Assembly: GCA_016787065.1 (NCBI GenBank)
Contig: JAEUVD010000031.1
Coordinates: forward strand, 55,001-119,000
Reading direction: 5' to 3'
Length of the DNA: 64,000 nucleotides
DNA from: Chitinophagaceae bacterium
GTDB lineage: Bacteria > Bacteroidota > Bacteroidia > Chitinophagales > Chitinophagaceae
The position numbers and the translations under genes are program-made. This document shows positions 45,352 through 52,694 of this stretch, one piece after another. The notes beneath the pieces were generated by a model. The model saw only the letters and a program-made list of their open reading frames with translations, made no database searches and had not been told where the DNA came from. Numbering within the stretch: position 1 is the stretch's first letter; each line of letters starts with the position of its first letter.

Positions 45352-47340
45352 TTAATTATTCATTTTTAGTAATGTGGTATATCGCTTATCGCCAATCAAA
45401 ACCAAAACATATAATCCTTCTTCTAATTGAGGTAAATTGAACGTTTCACTTGTGGTATTCATAACGGATGTAAATACTCTTCGACCTGCAAAACTGTAAA
45501 TTTCAAGATTAGCATATTTTTGATTATTTGGTAATTTTATTGTGAATTTTGAATGACAAGGATTAGGATAAATTACCAGTTCTTCTTGTATTGAATTTTC
45601 AAGAGGTAAAATGATTACCACCCCTTTGCCTGAAGTTCCGGCTAGAAGTTTATTATTATTAAATTGAACATTCAAAATATCGTATGTGGTATTCGATAGA
45701 ACTAAGGGAACCCAATAATTTGCAAGGTCATTCCATTTATAAATAGATCCATTCCATGTTCCTGCGTAAACTAAATCCTGCTTGACAGACAATGACGTAA
45801 CACCACTACTTAAATTGGTGTTTATTGCATTCCAGTTTGTTTCACCAATTTGTAATTTACTTAATCCAAAATTTGAAGAAACGATTATATAGTTACCTGA
45901 AATTACTACTTGCTTAATTTCTTTGCTAGAAATATTATAATTAATACTACTCCAAGAATCTCCCCCATCTGTAGACAAAAAGACGCCGGCTGTACTGCTG
46001 CCTGCAACAATAACCTTGTTGTTTACATGAAATGAAATAATATCCGCACCGTTTAATCCATTATTAATGGGAACCCAGTTTAATCCCTCATTCGCTGATC
46101 TAAGCATTCCAAAACCAAGAACAGCGGCATATATAAAGCTGTCAGAAGCACCTAAACAATTTACGATTTTGAAACCCTCTATTCCAACTCCGTTATTCAG
46201 TTCATGCCATGTTGTATTCAAGGTATCCATCCCATAAATACCCTTCCATGTGGCGGCAAATATTTTTCCAGTATGGTAGCATAGGTCATTTATTTGAGTT
46301 AACCCTAATCCATCATTCATTTCTTCCCATGAATCACCGTTGTTTTTGGAATAACTAACCCCGGTAACCCCGCCACAAATAACATTGTTGGAGTCCAGGA
46401 TAGCAATAGTTTTAACAACAGTGTTTGTTATTCCATGATGAAGTGTAGACCAAGAAACACCATGATCTTGTGAAACGAAGATACCACGGGATGAACTGAG
46501 TATTATACTATCACCAATTATTTCCATGGAACGAATAATAGCATTGTCTGTTTCCCCACCCGAAAATACCCACGTCATACCTTCATCTGTAGAATAGTAC
46601 AAACCTAATGGAGTTCCTGCATATAGCACGCTATCTTTAGATTGGATGAAATTAATTCGAGATGAGCTCAAGTTATTATTCATTAAATTCCACGATAGAC
46701 CTGTATCCAAAGAAATGTAAACACCTGAGGATGTACAAGCAAACAATTTATCATTCCAATTTTCTATTGAATAAATGAATAAACTTGGAGCTAACCCAAA
46801 AAAATATTCTTGCCAAGTGATTCCATCATTTCTTGAGTACAAAATTCTATTCTGACCACAAATAAAAATGCAACTATCTGTTGTAGAAATACCATAAACG
46901 GAAGCACCTTTAACAAATTGCCAGGTTTCGCCCTGATCAGAACTCGATAGTAACGATCCTGGATTGCCTGCATAAATTTTAGCATTAAACTTACAAATGC
47001 TATACACTGGGAAAGCGGAATTTAGTTTTGTCCATGAAATACCTTCATCTACGGATTTATATATACCTGCTTGGCATGCAACATAAATGGTTGTATCATC
47101 AATTAGGATATCAGTAATTTCAAGAATGGAGTTGTTACAATTAATCCAAGTTTTACCCAAATCTTTGCTTCTGAAAACACCTCCGTCCATAGTGCCAGAA
47201 ATCAAAAGATTATTTTTATAGGCCATGGAAGTAACATTTCCACCATACGGCCCATTACTATTTACAAATTGGCCTTCCGAAAATAAATAAAGTTGGATAA
47301 AAAGAAGTAGTAAAAATGGACGAAGAAGCGTATGTTTCAT
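45352..47340 (-). CDS. Sortilin/BNR-like repeat protein with T9SS type A sorting domain
   Basis: Using the ATG at 47340 gives 662 residues with a signal peptide (about 1-24, ending LFSEGQ). The body is a series of BNR/VPS10-like propeller blades, each with a DxGxxW core (SKDLGKTW, SVDEGISW, SSDQGETW, STDEGMTW, SQDHGVSW, STDGGDSW). The last 75 residues are a type A T9SS sorting domain with IYPNPCHSKFTIKL, LEIYSFAGRRVF and LEEGLYVLVL. It is expected at the cell surface. The ligand or substrate is unknown. Confidence 0.87.
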   Translation of the reverse strand: MKHTLLRPFLLLLFIQLYLFSEGQFVNSNGPYGGNVTSMAYKNNLLISGTMDGGVFRSKDLGKTWINCNNSILEITDILIDDTTIYVACQAGIYKSVDEGISWTKLNSAFPVYSICKFNAKIYAGNPGSLLSSSDQGETWQFVKGASVYGISTTDSCIFICGQNRILYSRNDGITWQEYFFGLAPSLFIYSIENWNDKLFACTSSGVYISLDTGLSWNLMNNNLSSSRINFIQSKDSVLYAGTPLGLYYSTDEGMTWVFSGGETDNAIIRSMEIIGDSIILSSSRGIFVSQDHGVSWSTLHHGITNTVVKTIAILDSNNVICGGVTGVSYSKNNGDSWEEMNDGLGLTQINDLCYHTGKIFAATWKGIYGMDTLNTTWHELNNGVGIEGFKIVNCLGASDSFIYAAVLGFGMLRSANEGLNWVPINNGLNGADIISFHVNNKVIVAGSSTAGVFLSTDGGDSWSSINYNISSKEIKQVVISGNYIIVSSNFGLSKLQIGETNWNAINTNLSSGVTSLSVKQDLVYAGTWNGSIYKWNDLANYWVPLVLSNTTYDILNVQFNNNKLLAGTSGKGVVIILPLENSIQEELVIYPNPCHSKFTIKLPNNQKYANLEIYSFAGRRVFTSVMNTTSETFNLPQLEEGLYVLVLIGDKRYTTLLKMNN

Positions 47341-47355
47341 AAAATAAATACTTAA

Positions 47356-47363
47356 CGAAAGTA
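47356..47363 (-). promoter_or_regulatory. -7 promoter element of the BNR-repeat gene
   Basis: The minus strand reads TACTTTCG, 15 nt before the ATG at 47340. Confidence 0.45.
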
Positions 47364-47781
47364 GCAAAATTCTTAAAATAAGATATCATTTTTTTGATTT
47401 TCGAATTTCGCTGAATTAAATTTATTTTCTTCATGTTCGAATTATTTTCATGCGGGAATGACTTGGTTCAAGGTCGAAAATCGTAACAAGAATTCGTTCT
47501 ACTTGAGCATTTCTTATTATCGTTTCAGCACAATCCTCACTTCTGTGCCACTAAATCTCGTTGAAGTCATCTCGAAATTTGGATTCAATATTTTCATTAA
47601 AGATGTAGTAATAATCTATTAGGTACGCTGTGTGTAATAAATACCCCATTGTAACAGTAAGGATATTCTGCGTTGGCCCAAAGTTGCAACAAATTTTTCA
47701 GAAAACACTAATGCTCTCCCGGTACTCATCTGTGCTTTCCGTTACATCAGTTTCAATCCGTGGTTCAGACAACTATTCATT
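47364..47781. other. Gene-free interval with a repeat copy and a possible gene remnant
   Basis: This 418-bp gap has no complete gene. At 47517-47597 (minus) a short frame reads MKILNPNFEMTSTRFSG then TEVRIVLKR, which looks like the tail of a lost coding sequence. From 47704 a dispersed repeat copy begins. Confidence 0.5.
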
Positions 47782-47805
47782 CTACCGTAGCAATTCAAAA
47801 CTTCC
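47704..47805 (+). repeat. Dispersed repeat copy overlapping the end of a T9SS gene
   Basis: Contains ACTCATCTGTGCTTTCCGTT as in the 70-bp array, and matches 44211-44326. Its right end covers the last codons of the T9SS type B gene on the minus strand. Confidence 0.7.
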
Positions 47806-49896
47806 TTTTAAAATATGCTCCTTGCCTGTTTGTAAACAGGTGTAATGAAGATAATAAAAGTAAGTTCCTATTTCTGCTTCTTCATTTTTGTATTTTCCAT
47901 CCCAACCCCATAAATCCTTATTTCTGAAAACTTCGTTCCCAAAACGATTGTATATCACAAATTGCTTTACCTCTACTTTTGATATGTGAAGAATATTTAA
48001 GTAATCGTTTATTCCATCTTGATTCGGAGTAAAGGCATTTGGAACAAACGGATCATCACAACAGTTTTCTTCCGGAATCAAAATAGGTTCTTTACGCACA
48101 CATTGGTTAGTGTCTTTAATGAATAACGTGTATTTACCCGGCGCTAATAAAGTAAATTGGTTGTTCTCGAACGGGTGTTGACCGGGTAGTAGTTGATATA
48201 CATTCAAAGGGTTAATAGTCTGAATTTCAAGTTTGCCGTTAAAACTTGAAATGCATGTTTGAGCACTAACCACATAGTCTGGTTCTTCTGTAGTAATTAA
48301 CTTCACTTGAATATGGTAAGTTGTATCGCAACGCAGTGCAGACAAAACCTTCACATCGTAATTGCCACTTTGCGAATACCATTGGTTGTTGAAAAATAAA
48401 CTATCACAACCAGATAGTTCTATAAGTGAATCTACTACATCACACTGACTCATTTTATGTAGAAAACCATCGTACAAACCTTTGCTTGATTTCGCCAATC
48501 CATTTTGGTCAGGGTCCATACGAATACTACTCGTCCAATGTCCAATGGAATAAATCGATAAGGTATCATCCACCAGAACTTGTCCTACATACGAGAATCC
48601 ATCGCTTACCCATTGTTTCACCCATCGAAAGTTTAAGTTGTCGGATAATTTCAAAAGGAAGGCATTCCCATCAAAGGTGTTAACCTGTAAGTTTTGTGTG
48701 TGACTTGCAGACGGGTCAAAGTCGCACGTTCCTGAAAAAAAACCGGCGCAGTATAAACTATGTTCTTTATCAATATAAATCGAACTAATATAATCGGCCT
48801 GTGGGCCTCCAACTTGTGTTACATCTTGCACCGCACCGCTTAAAGAGAACGATTGCAGCACCATATCATAATCGCCCAAAGGTTGCAATACATGTACCGT
48901 GGTTGATGGTAAATCGGCATAGGTGAGATAATTAAAATTATAGGTAACATAAATTTTTTGCTGATCAACGGCAAGGCAGGTGAGTTCTTGATCTTCCTTG
49001 CCACCAATTTGCTTCACCCAACTGAAATTGCCATCCGGTGAAAGCATGAGAATGTATACATCGAACGGACTACCCTGTCCACTCAAAGCGGGGTAAGCAG
49101 TTAGCAGTTGTTGGTTAACTGAAGAAGGATCTGCATCTATACTACCTTCAAAACTGCCTCCACAAACTATAAAGTGATTTGCATATTCTATTTCCGCACC
49201 GTATTCCGATTTTAATCCGGAAAGTTGTTTGACCCAATGAACATTCCCTGTTGTATTCATCTGAATCACACAAACATCCGATTCGCCGGTAGCATTAAGG
49301 AGTAGATGCGAGCCATAAGCATCGAAATCAACAGCTTGTTGAAAGTCGCCAATGGCTACTAAGTTAGTATCGTCTATACTTATATCCATCAAACGATCGA
49401 ATCCGGTAGATCCGCAGGTATAAACAAATTTGAAATCACCACGATTATCTAATTTCAAAATGAAAGCGTCGGTACCACCTGCGCTGTTACGCAACTGAAT
49501 GCCAGGATTAGGATCGAAATCTACTTGAGCCGAAAACAAACCGCTAATAAAAATATCCCCTTGTTTAGAAATTTGTAATGCTGTTGGTTTATCGGATAAT
49601 GGGCCACCAATTCGTTTTACCCAATCAAGCTGTCCGTCGGAAAAATACTTAGCAATAAACACATCCGTATTCCAAGAACCGTCGGCCACTACAAGGGTAG
49701 CATCATTCCCATATTCAAACCAAGTACTATCTTCAAAATATCCGGTTACATAAATGCAACCGGAAGTATCGCGTGCTTCGGCCACGCTATATTCGGAAAA
49801 TTTACCCTGAAAGGGTTTCGACCATAGGTAATGTGTTTGCTGAGCAACTACAACGAATGGAAAGAAGAGTACAAAGAGAAGGATGAGCTTTCTCAT
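47782..49896 (-). CDS. SBBP-repeat protein with T9SS type B sorting domain
   Basis: The ATG at 49896 gives 704 residues with a signal peptide (about 1-18, ending VVVAQ). Residues about 30-540 hold SBBP-like beta-propeller repeats, each with a pattern such as FIAKYFSDGQLDWVKRIGG or YILMLSPDGNFSWVKQIGG. The final 90 residues form a gliding-motility-type (type B) sorting domain: CCDDPFVPNAFTPNQDGIND, FVIYNRFGNEVF, WGWDGKYKNE and GTYFYYLHYTC. It should be secreted by T9SS and act at the surface. An upstream extension of the frame by 94 codons has no signal peptide and is rejected. Confidence 0.88.
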   Translation of the reverse strand: MRKLILLFVLFFPFVVVAQQTHYLWSKPFQGKFSEYSVAEARDTSGCIYVTGYFEDSTWFEYGNDATLVVADGSWNTDVFIAKYFSDGQLDWVKRIGGPLSDKPTALQISKQGDIFISGLFSAQVDFDPNPGIQLRNSAGGTDAFILKLDNRGDFKFVYTCGSTGFDRLMDISIDDTNLVAIGDFQQAVDFDAYGSHLLLNATGESDVCVIQMNTTGNVHWVKQLSGLKSEYGAEIEYANHFIVCGGSFEGSIDADPSSVNQQLLTAYPALSGQGSPFDVYILMLSPDGNFSWVKQIGGKEDQELTCLAVDQQKIYVTYNFNYLTYADLPSTTVHVLQPLGDYDMVLQSFSLSGAVQDVTQVGGPQADYISSIYIDKEHSLYCAGFFSGTCDFDPSASHTQNLQVNTFDGNAFLLKLSDNLNFRWVKQWVSDGFSYVGQVLVDDTLSIYSIGHWTSSIRMDPDQNGLAKSSKGLYDGFLHKMSQCDVVDSLIELSGCDSLFFNNQWYSQSGNYDVKVLSALRCDTTYHIQVKLITTEEPDYVVSAQTCISSFNGKLEIQTINPLNVYQLLPGQHPFENNQFTLLAPGKYTLFIKDTNQCVRKEPILIPEENCCDDPFVPNAFTPNQDGINDYLNILHISKVEVKQFVIYNRFGNEVFRNKDLWGWDGKYKNEEAEIGTYFYYLHYTCLQTGKEHILKGSFELLR

Positions 49897-49969
49897 AAAA
49901 ATGGAAGGTACGAGGATATTGTGAAGTTTACTTGGAAAGACGATAGAACGAGTTTTTAGGCCGATGAAA

Positions 49970-49989
49970 AATACCCAATATTGGGTATT
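49970..49989. promoter_or_regulatory. Perfect 20-bp palindrome
   Basis: AATACCCAAT (49970-49979) is followed directly by ATTGGGTATT. It lies 74 bp upstream of the T9SS type B gene start and could be an operator for it. Confidence 0.4.
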
Positions 49990-50116
49990 GTTTAAGCATA
50001 ACAAGTCCGTGTACATTTGAAATTCGTAAGAGGAACTGTTTTGAGCCTTAACCATCAACCATGAAGCAAACAAGGAAAAGTTATTAAAGAAAGGATGAGA
50101 TAGATCCTCATGACAG

Positions 50117-50145
50117 AAGAGCCGTTTGCATTGCAGGCGGCTTTT
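50117..50145 (+). terminator. Orphan plus-strand hairpin terminator
   Basis: The arms 50117-50129 and 50133-50145 form a 13-bp stem with a 3-nt loop and end in TTTT. Three G-U pairs form only in the plus-strand RNA, which points to plus-strand transcription through a region with no annotated gene. Confidence 0.5.
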
Positions 50146-50281
50146 CAGGTTGATGGGGTGAAACGTTTCATAGTACATGTTTCCATAGTTCGAAGAAGGG
50201 GGTGTGTTTCGTTTTTGTTCGATGTAAACTTTATGAATGTACTCCTAGCGAGTTGAACGCAATTCAAAACGAGGAATGAAT

Positions 50282-50289
50282 TACTTTCG
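50282..50289 (+). promoter_or_regulatory. -7 promoter element 4 nt before lipB
   Basis: TACTTTCG is followed by four bases and the ATG at 50294. This favours that ATG over the one at 50276, which would lie upstream of the transcription start. Confidence 0.5.
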
Positions 50290-50293
50290 CGGT

Positions 50294-51010
50294 ATGCTAC
50301 CTGTTATCTTTCAACATTTGAATCGTATTGCCTATCAAGACGCCTGGGATTATCAGGAGAAATTATTAATGGAAAATGTTGAAATAAAAACATACAATAG
50401 AAATCTGGAATTGGAGCAACGGGAAGCGCCTAAAAAGGATACAAAGAATTACTTTTTGTTATGTGAACATGACCCTGTTTTTACGTTGGGTAAAAGCGGA
50501 CACATGGAGAATCTTTTAGTGAATAATCAATATTTAAAAGACCAAGGCATCTCGTTTTATAAAACAAATCGTGGAGGTGATATTACGTTTCACGGGCCAG
50601 AGCAAATTGTGGGTTATCCGATATTAGATTTGGAACGCATCAAACCGGATATCGTTTTGTATATGCGAAATCTGGAGGAAATTATTATTCGTACGCTACG
50701 TGATTTTGGAATCGAATCAGAGCGTTCAGAAGGAGAAACCGGCGTTTGGATTGATACGGCTGTGCCGCATAAGGCACGTAAAATATGTGCTATGGGGGTG
50801 CGAACAAGTCGTTGGGTTACCATGCATGGTTTTGCTTTAAACGTCAATACCGATTTGAAATACTTCAACCTCATCATTCCTTGTGGCATTCAGAATAAAC
50901 AGGTTACCAGTATGGAAAAGGAAATAGGGCGAAAGGTAAACTTAGCGGAGGTGGAAGAACGCATACGGGTTCACTTCCAGGAAGTTTTTCAAGTGGCTTG
51001 GGAGAACTAA
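50294..51010 (+). CDS. lipB: Lipoyl(octanoyl) transferase
   Basis: With the ATG at 50294 the protein has 238 residues, beginning MLPVIFQHLNRIAYQDAWDY. LipB features are clear: LLCEHDPVFTLGKSG near residue 56, INRGGDITFHGPEQIVGYP in the form TNRGGDITFHG near residue 92, KICAMGVRTSRWVTMHGFAL near residue 164 with the catalytic Lys, and NLIIPCGI with the catalytic Cys. It moves octanoate from acyl carrier protein to lipoate-dependent enzymes. The ATG at 50276 would add six residues but sits before the promoter element. Confidence 0.94.
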   Translation: MLPVIFQHLNRIAYQDAWDYQEKLLMENVEIKTYNRNLELEQREAPKKDTKNYFLLCEHDPVFTLGKSGHMENLLVNNQYLKDQGISFYKTNRGGDITFHGPEQIVGYPILDLERIKPDIVLYMRNLEEIIIRTLRDFGIESERSEGETGVWIDTAVPHKARKICAMGVRTSRWVTMHGFALNVNTDLKYFNLIIPCGIQNKQVTSMEKEIGRKVNLAEVEERIRVHFQEVFQVAWEN

Positions 51011-51166
51011 ATCGTGTAGCTTTTTCTACGAGTCAACGCTACAAGGGCAATAAGAATATCAGGAAAGATTGCAAGTTTAGGCTAACGAACTTAGGATAAT
51101 CCAAAATACATTTTTTGAAACCATCAGGAATTTTACTTTCTGTCCGCTAAATTCTGGCAAGCCATA

Positions 51167-51191
51167 ATTAGCTACGATTCAAATAGCTAAT
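51167..51191 (-). terminator. Hairpin after the thioredoxin-like gene
   Basis: ATTAGCTA (51167-51174) pairs with TAGCTAAT (51184-51191) just past the stop codon at 51200. No T-run follows, so termination is uncertain. Confidence 0.35.
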
Positions 51192-51199
51192 CTTAAAAA

Positions 51200-51757
51200 T
51201 TATTTCTTAGTAGTCTTTTTAGTTGGAGCAACTTTTTTTGCAGGTTCTGCTTTTTTCATTTTGCTCAAATTCGTGTTTGCTTCAGAAATAAAGGCATCTT
51301 GTTCGCGGCCTGGAGTGGCATTTTGAGGGTAACCTTGAGAACCTAAGGCTTCAATATTTTTCTTTTTAGTTGCCGGGTCGTCTTTTACAAAAAAGAGCCA
51401 TACTGTTGGATATCCCTGCACACGAAAGAATTGTTGTAACTCGCTATTTTGTTTGGTTATGTCTTCCGGCATTGGCTTAGAACGAGGAAAATCTAATTCT
51501 AGAAGTACCACATTCTTTTTTGCCCATTCAATGAATTCTTTTTTGGCGAATACCTCACGTTGTAATTTATGACACCAACCGCACCAATCAGATCCAGTAA
51601 AAAAAGCGAATATTGGTTTGTTTTGAGCGTTTGAAATTTTTTGTGCTTCGTCTAGTTTATTGTACCATGTTAGCTCACCTTTTTGTTCTGGAGCTTTTGC
51701 TTGTACTAAGTTTAAACTTATTACAGTAAGGAGTAAAAAAGAAAATAAATACTTCAT
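51200..51757 (-). CDS. Secreted thioredoxin-like protein
   Basis: The 185-residue protein has a signal peptide (residues 1-20, ending LVQAKA) and a thioredoxin_7-type domain. The active site CGWC lies in FFTGSDWCGWCHKLQREVF near residue 60, and GYPTVWLFFV supplies the cis-Pro near residue 116. The last 20 residues are Lys-rich and probably disordered. It should reduce or exchange disulfides in the periplasm. It lies alone downstream of the FNR-type regulator gene, 66 bp away and in the same direction, so the regulator promoter may read into it. Confidence 0.87.
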   Translation of the reverse strand: MKYLFSFLLLTVISLNLVQAKAPEQKGELTWYNKLDEAQKISNAQNKPIFAFFTGSDWCGWCHKLQREVFAKKEFIEWAKKNVVLLELDFPRSKPMPEDITKQNSELQQFFRVQGYPTVWLFFVKDDPATKKKNIEALGSQGYPQNATPGREQDAFISEANTNLSKMKKAEPAKKVAPTKKTTKK

Positions 51758-51823
51758 GCTTTTTATTTATGAAAACCAAAGTTAGGGGATGTGCCATTTC
51801 CTTTGGTGAAATAGATGTTTTTT

Positions 51824-52546
51824 CTAGTCGTACATATTAGCAATTTTCGCCAGCTCGTCTTTCTTCAGAATTTTAATTTTCTTTCCACTTAAATCGATAA
51901 TACCATCGCGTTTAAATTCATTCAGAAAACGAACGGCTGTTTCCATGGCTGTTCCAATCATATTGGCAATCTCGTCTCGACTTAATTGAACGTCTAAAGT
52001 TTTTTCATCACTTAACGTACCATAGGTATCATGTAATAATATCAACGCTTCGGCAGTACGTTCACGCACCGGTTTTTGCGCCAAATGGGTAATAAGTTGA
52101 TCCGATCGTTTTAAATCGGAACTTATTAAACGAAATAAATCCATCGAAAAATCCGGAGCTTCTTTTAATGTTTCAAGAAATGGTTCTTTCGGAATAAAAC
52201 AAACTACCGAGTCTTCCAAAGCAATAGCCGATGTGCTCATCCGATCTCCAAATACCGAACGATACCCAATTAGATCGCCTGGTTTTGCCAATCCTATAAT
52301 TTGCTCCCTGCCTAAATCGCCTAGTTTGGTAATTTTAATTTTACCTTCTTTAATGCAATAAACACCAATAGAGTGACTACCCTCCTGAAATAAGGGAGTC
52401 CCTTTTTTATAGTTTAGTGTGGTTTTGTTTTTCTCTAATTGTTCAAAATAAGGTGCTTTCAAACTACACATAACTGAATGCTCTCTGGTTTCGCATTGTA
52501 AACACGACGCCACAGTTGCCTTGCTTTTGTTGTTCATTGTATTCAT
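51824..52546 (-). CDS. Crp/Fnr family regulator with FNR-type cysteines
   Basis: The 240-residue protein has a cyclic-nucleotide-binding-like beta-roll (about residues 35-125), a dimerisation helix and a C-terminal winged helix with LSRDEIANMIGTAMETAVRFL near residue 189. The N-terminus has Cys15, Cys18 and Cys27, and SVVCFIP places Cys116 where E. coli FNR has its fourth cluster ligand. This pattern suggests an oxygen-sensing [4Fe-4S] protein. Its targets are unknown, though the neighbouring divergent gene and the thioredoxin-like gene are candidates. It has a perfect -7 element upstream. Confidence 0.88.
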   Translation of the reverse strand: MNTMNNKSKATVASCLQCETREHSVMCSLKAPYFEQLEKNKTTLNYKKGTPLFQEGSHSIGVYCIKEGKIKITKLGDLGREQIIGLAKPGDLIGYRSVFGDRMSTSAIALEDSVVCFIPKEPFLETLKEAPDFSMDLFRLISSDLKRSDQLITHLAQKPVRERTAEALILLHDTYGTLSDEKTLDVQLSRDEIANMIGTAMETAVRFLNEFKRDGIIDLSGKKIKILKKDELAKIANMYD

Positions 52547-52563
52547 GATTTCCCCTGTTCCTA

Positions 52564-52571
52564 CAAAGATA
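52564..52571 (-). promoter_or_regulatory. -7 promoter element of the Crp/Fnr gene
   Basis: The minus strand reads TATCTTTG, a perfect TAnnTTTG, 17 nt before the ATG at 52546. Confidence 0.55.
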
Positions 52572-52627
52572 AAACTATGGCCATGAAATTTTAACGAATA
52601 TCAATTTATTTATCAAAATACGACATA

Positions 52628-52644
52628 GTTACGAATTAAGTAAC
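52628..52644. promoter_or_regulatory. Inverted repeat between divergent genes
   Basis: GTTAC and GTAAC flank a 7-nt A/T-rich spacer, just upstream of the -33 element of the 52695 gene. It is a possible operator. Confidence 0.3.
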
Positions 52645-52660
52645 TTGTTGGAAAAAGGCG

Positions 52661-52690
52661 TTTGAGATAAACCTTCTCGTTATACATTTA
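52661..52690 (+). promoter_or_regulatory. Promoter of the DUF5686 gene
   Basis: TTTG (52661-52664), an 18-nt spacer and TACATTTA (52683-52690) match the consensus except for the last base. The ATG follows 4 nt later, predicting a leaderless message. Confidence 0.6.
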
Positions 52691-52694
52691 CCCC

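Larger units (their letters stand above)
49897..50293 (+). other. Intergenic region with palindrome, mini-ORF and orphan terminator
   Basis: No gene is annotated in these 397 bp. Directly visible are a perfect 20-bp palindrome at 49970-49989 (AATACCCAAT plus its complement), an 8-codon frame MKQTRKSY at 50061-50087, and a 13-bp hairpin at 50117-50145. A short plus-strand RNA is possible. Confidence 0.45.

Noticed and set aside
47517..47597. 26-codon frame MKILNPNFEMTSTRFSG... as a gene
   Set aside because: Too short, with a stop shortly upstream and no family recognised; it is kept only as a possible remnant.
49897..50178. 94-codon N-terminal extension of the type B T9SS protein
   Set aside because: It would place the obvious signal peptide in the middle of the protein.
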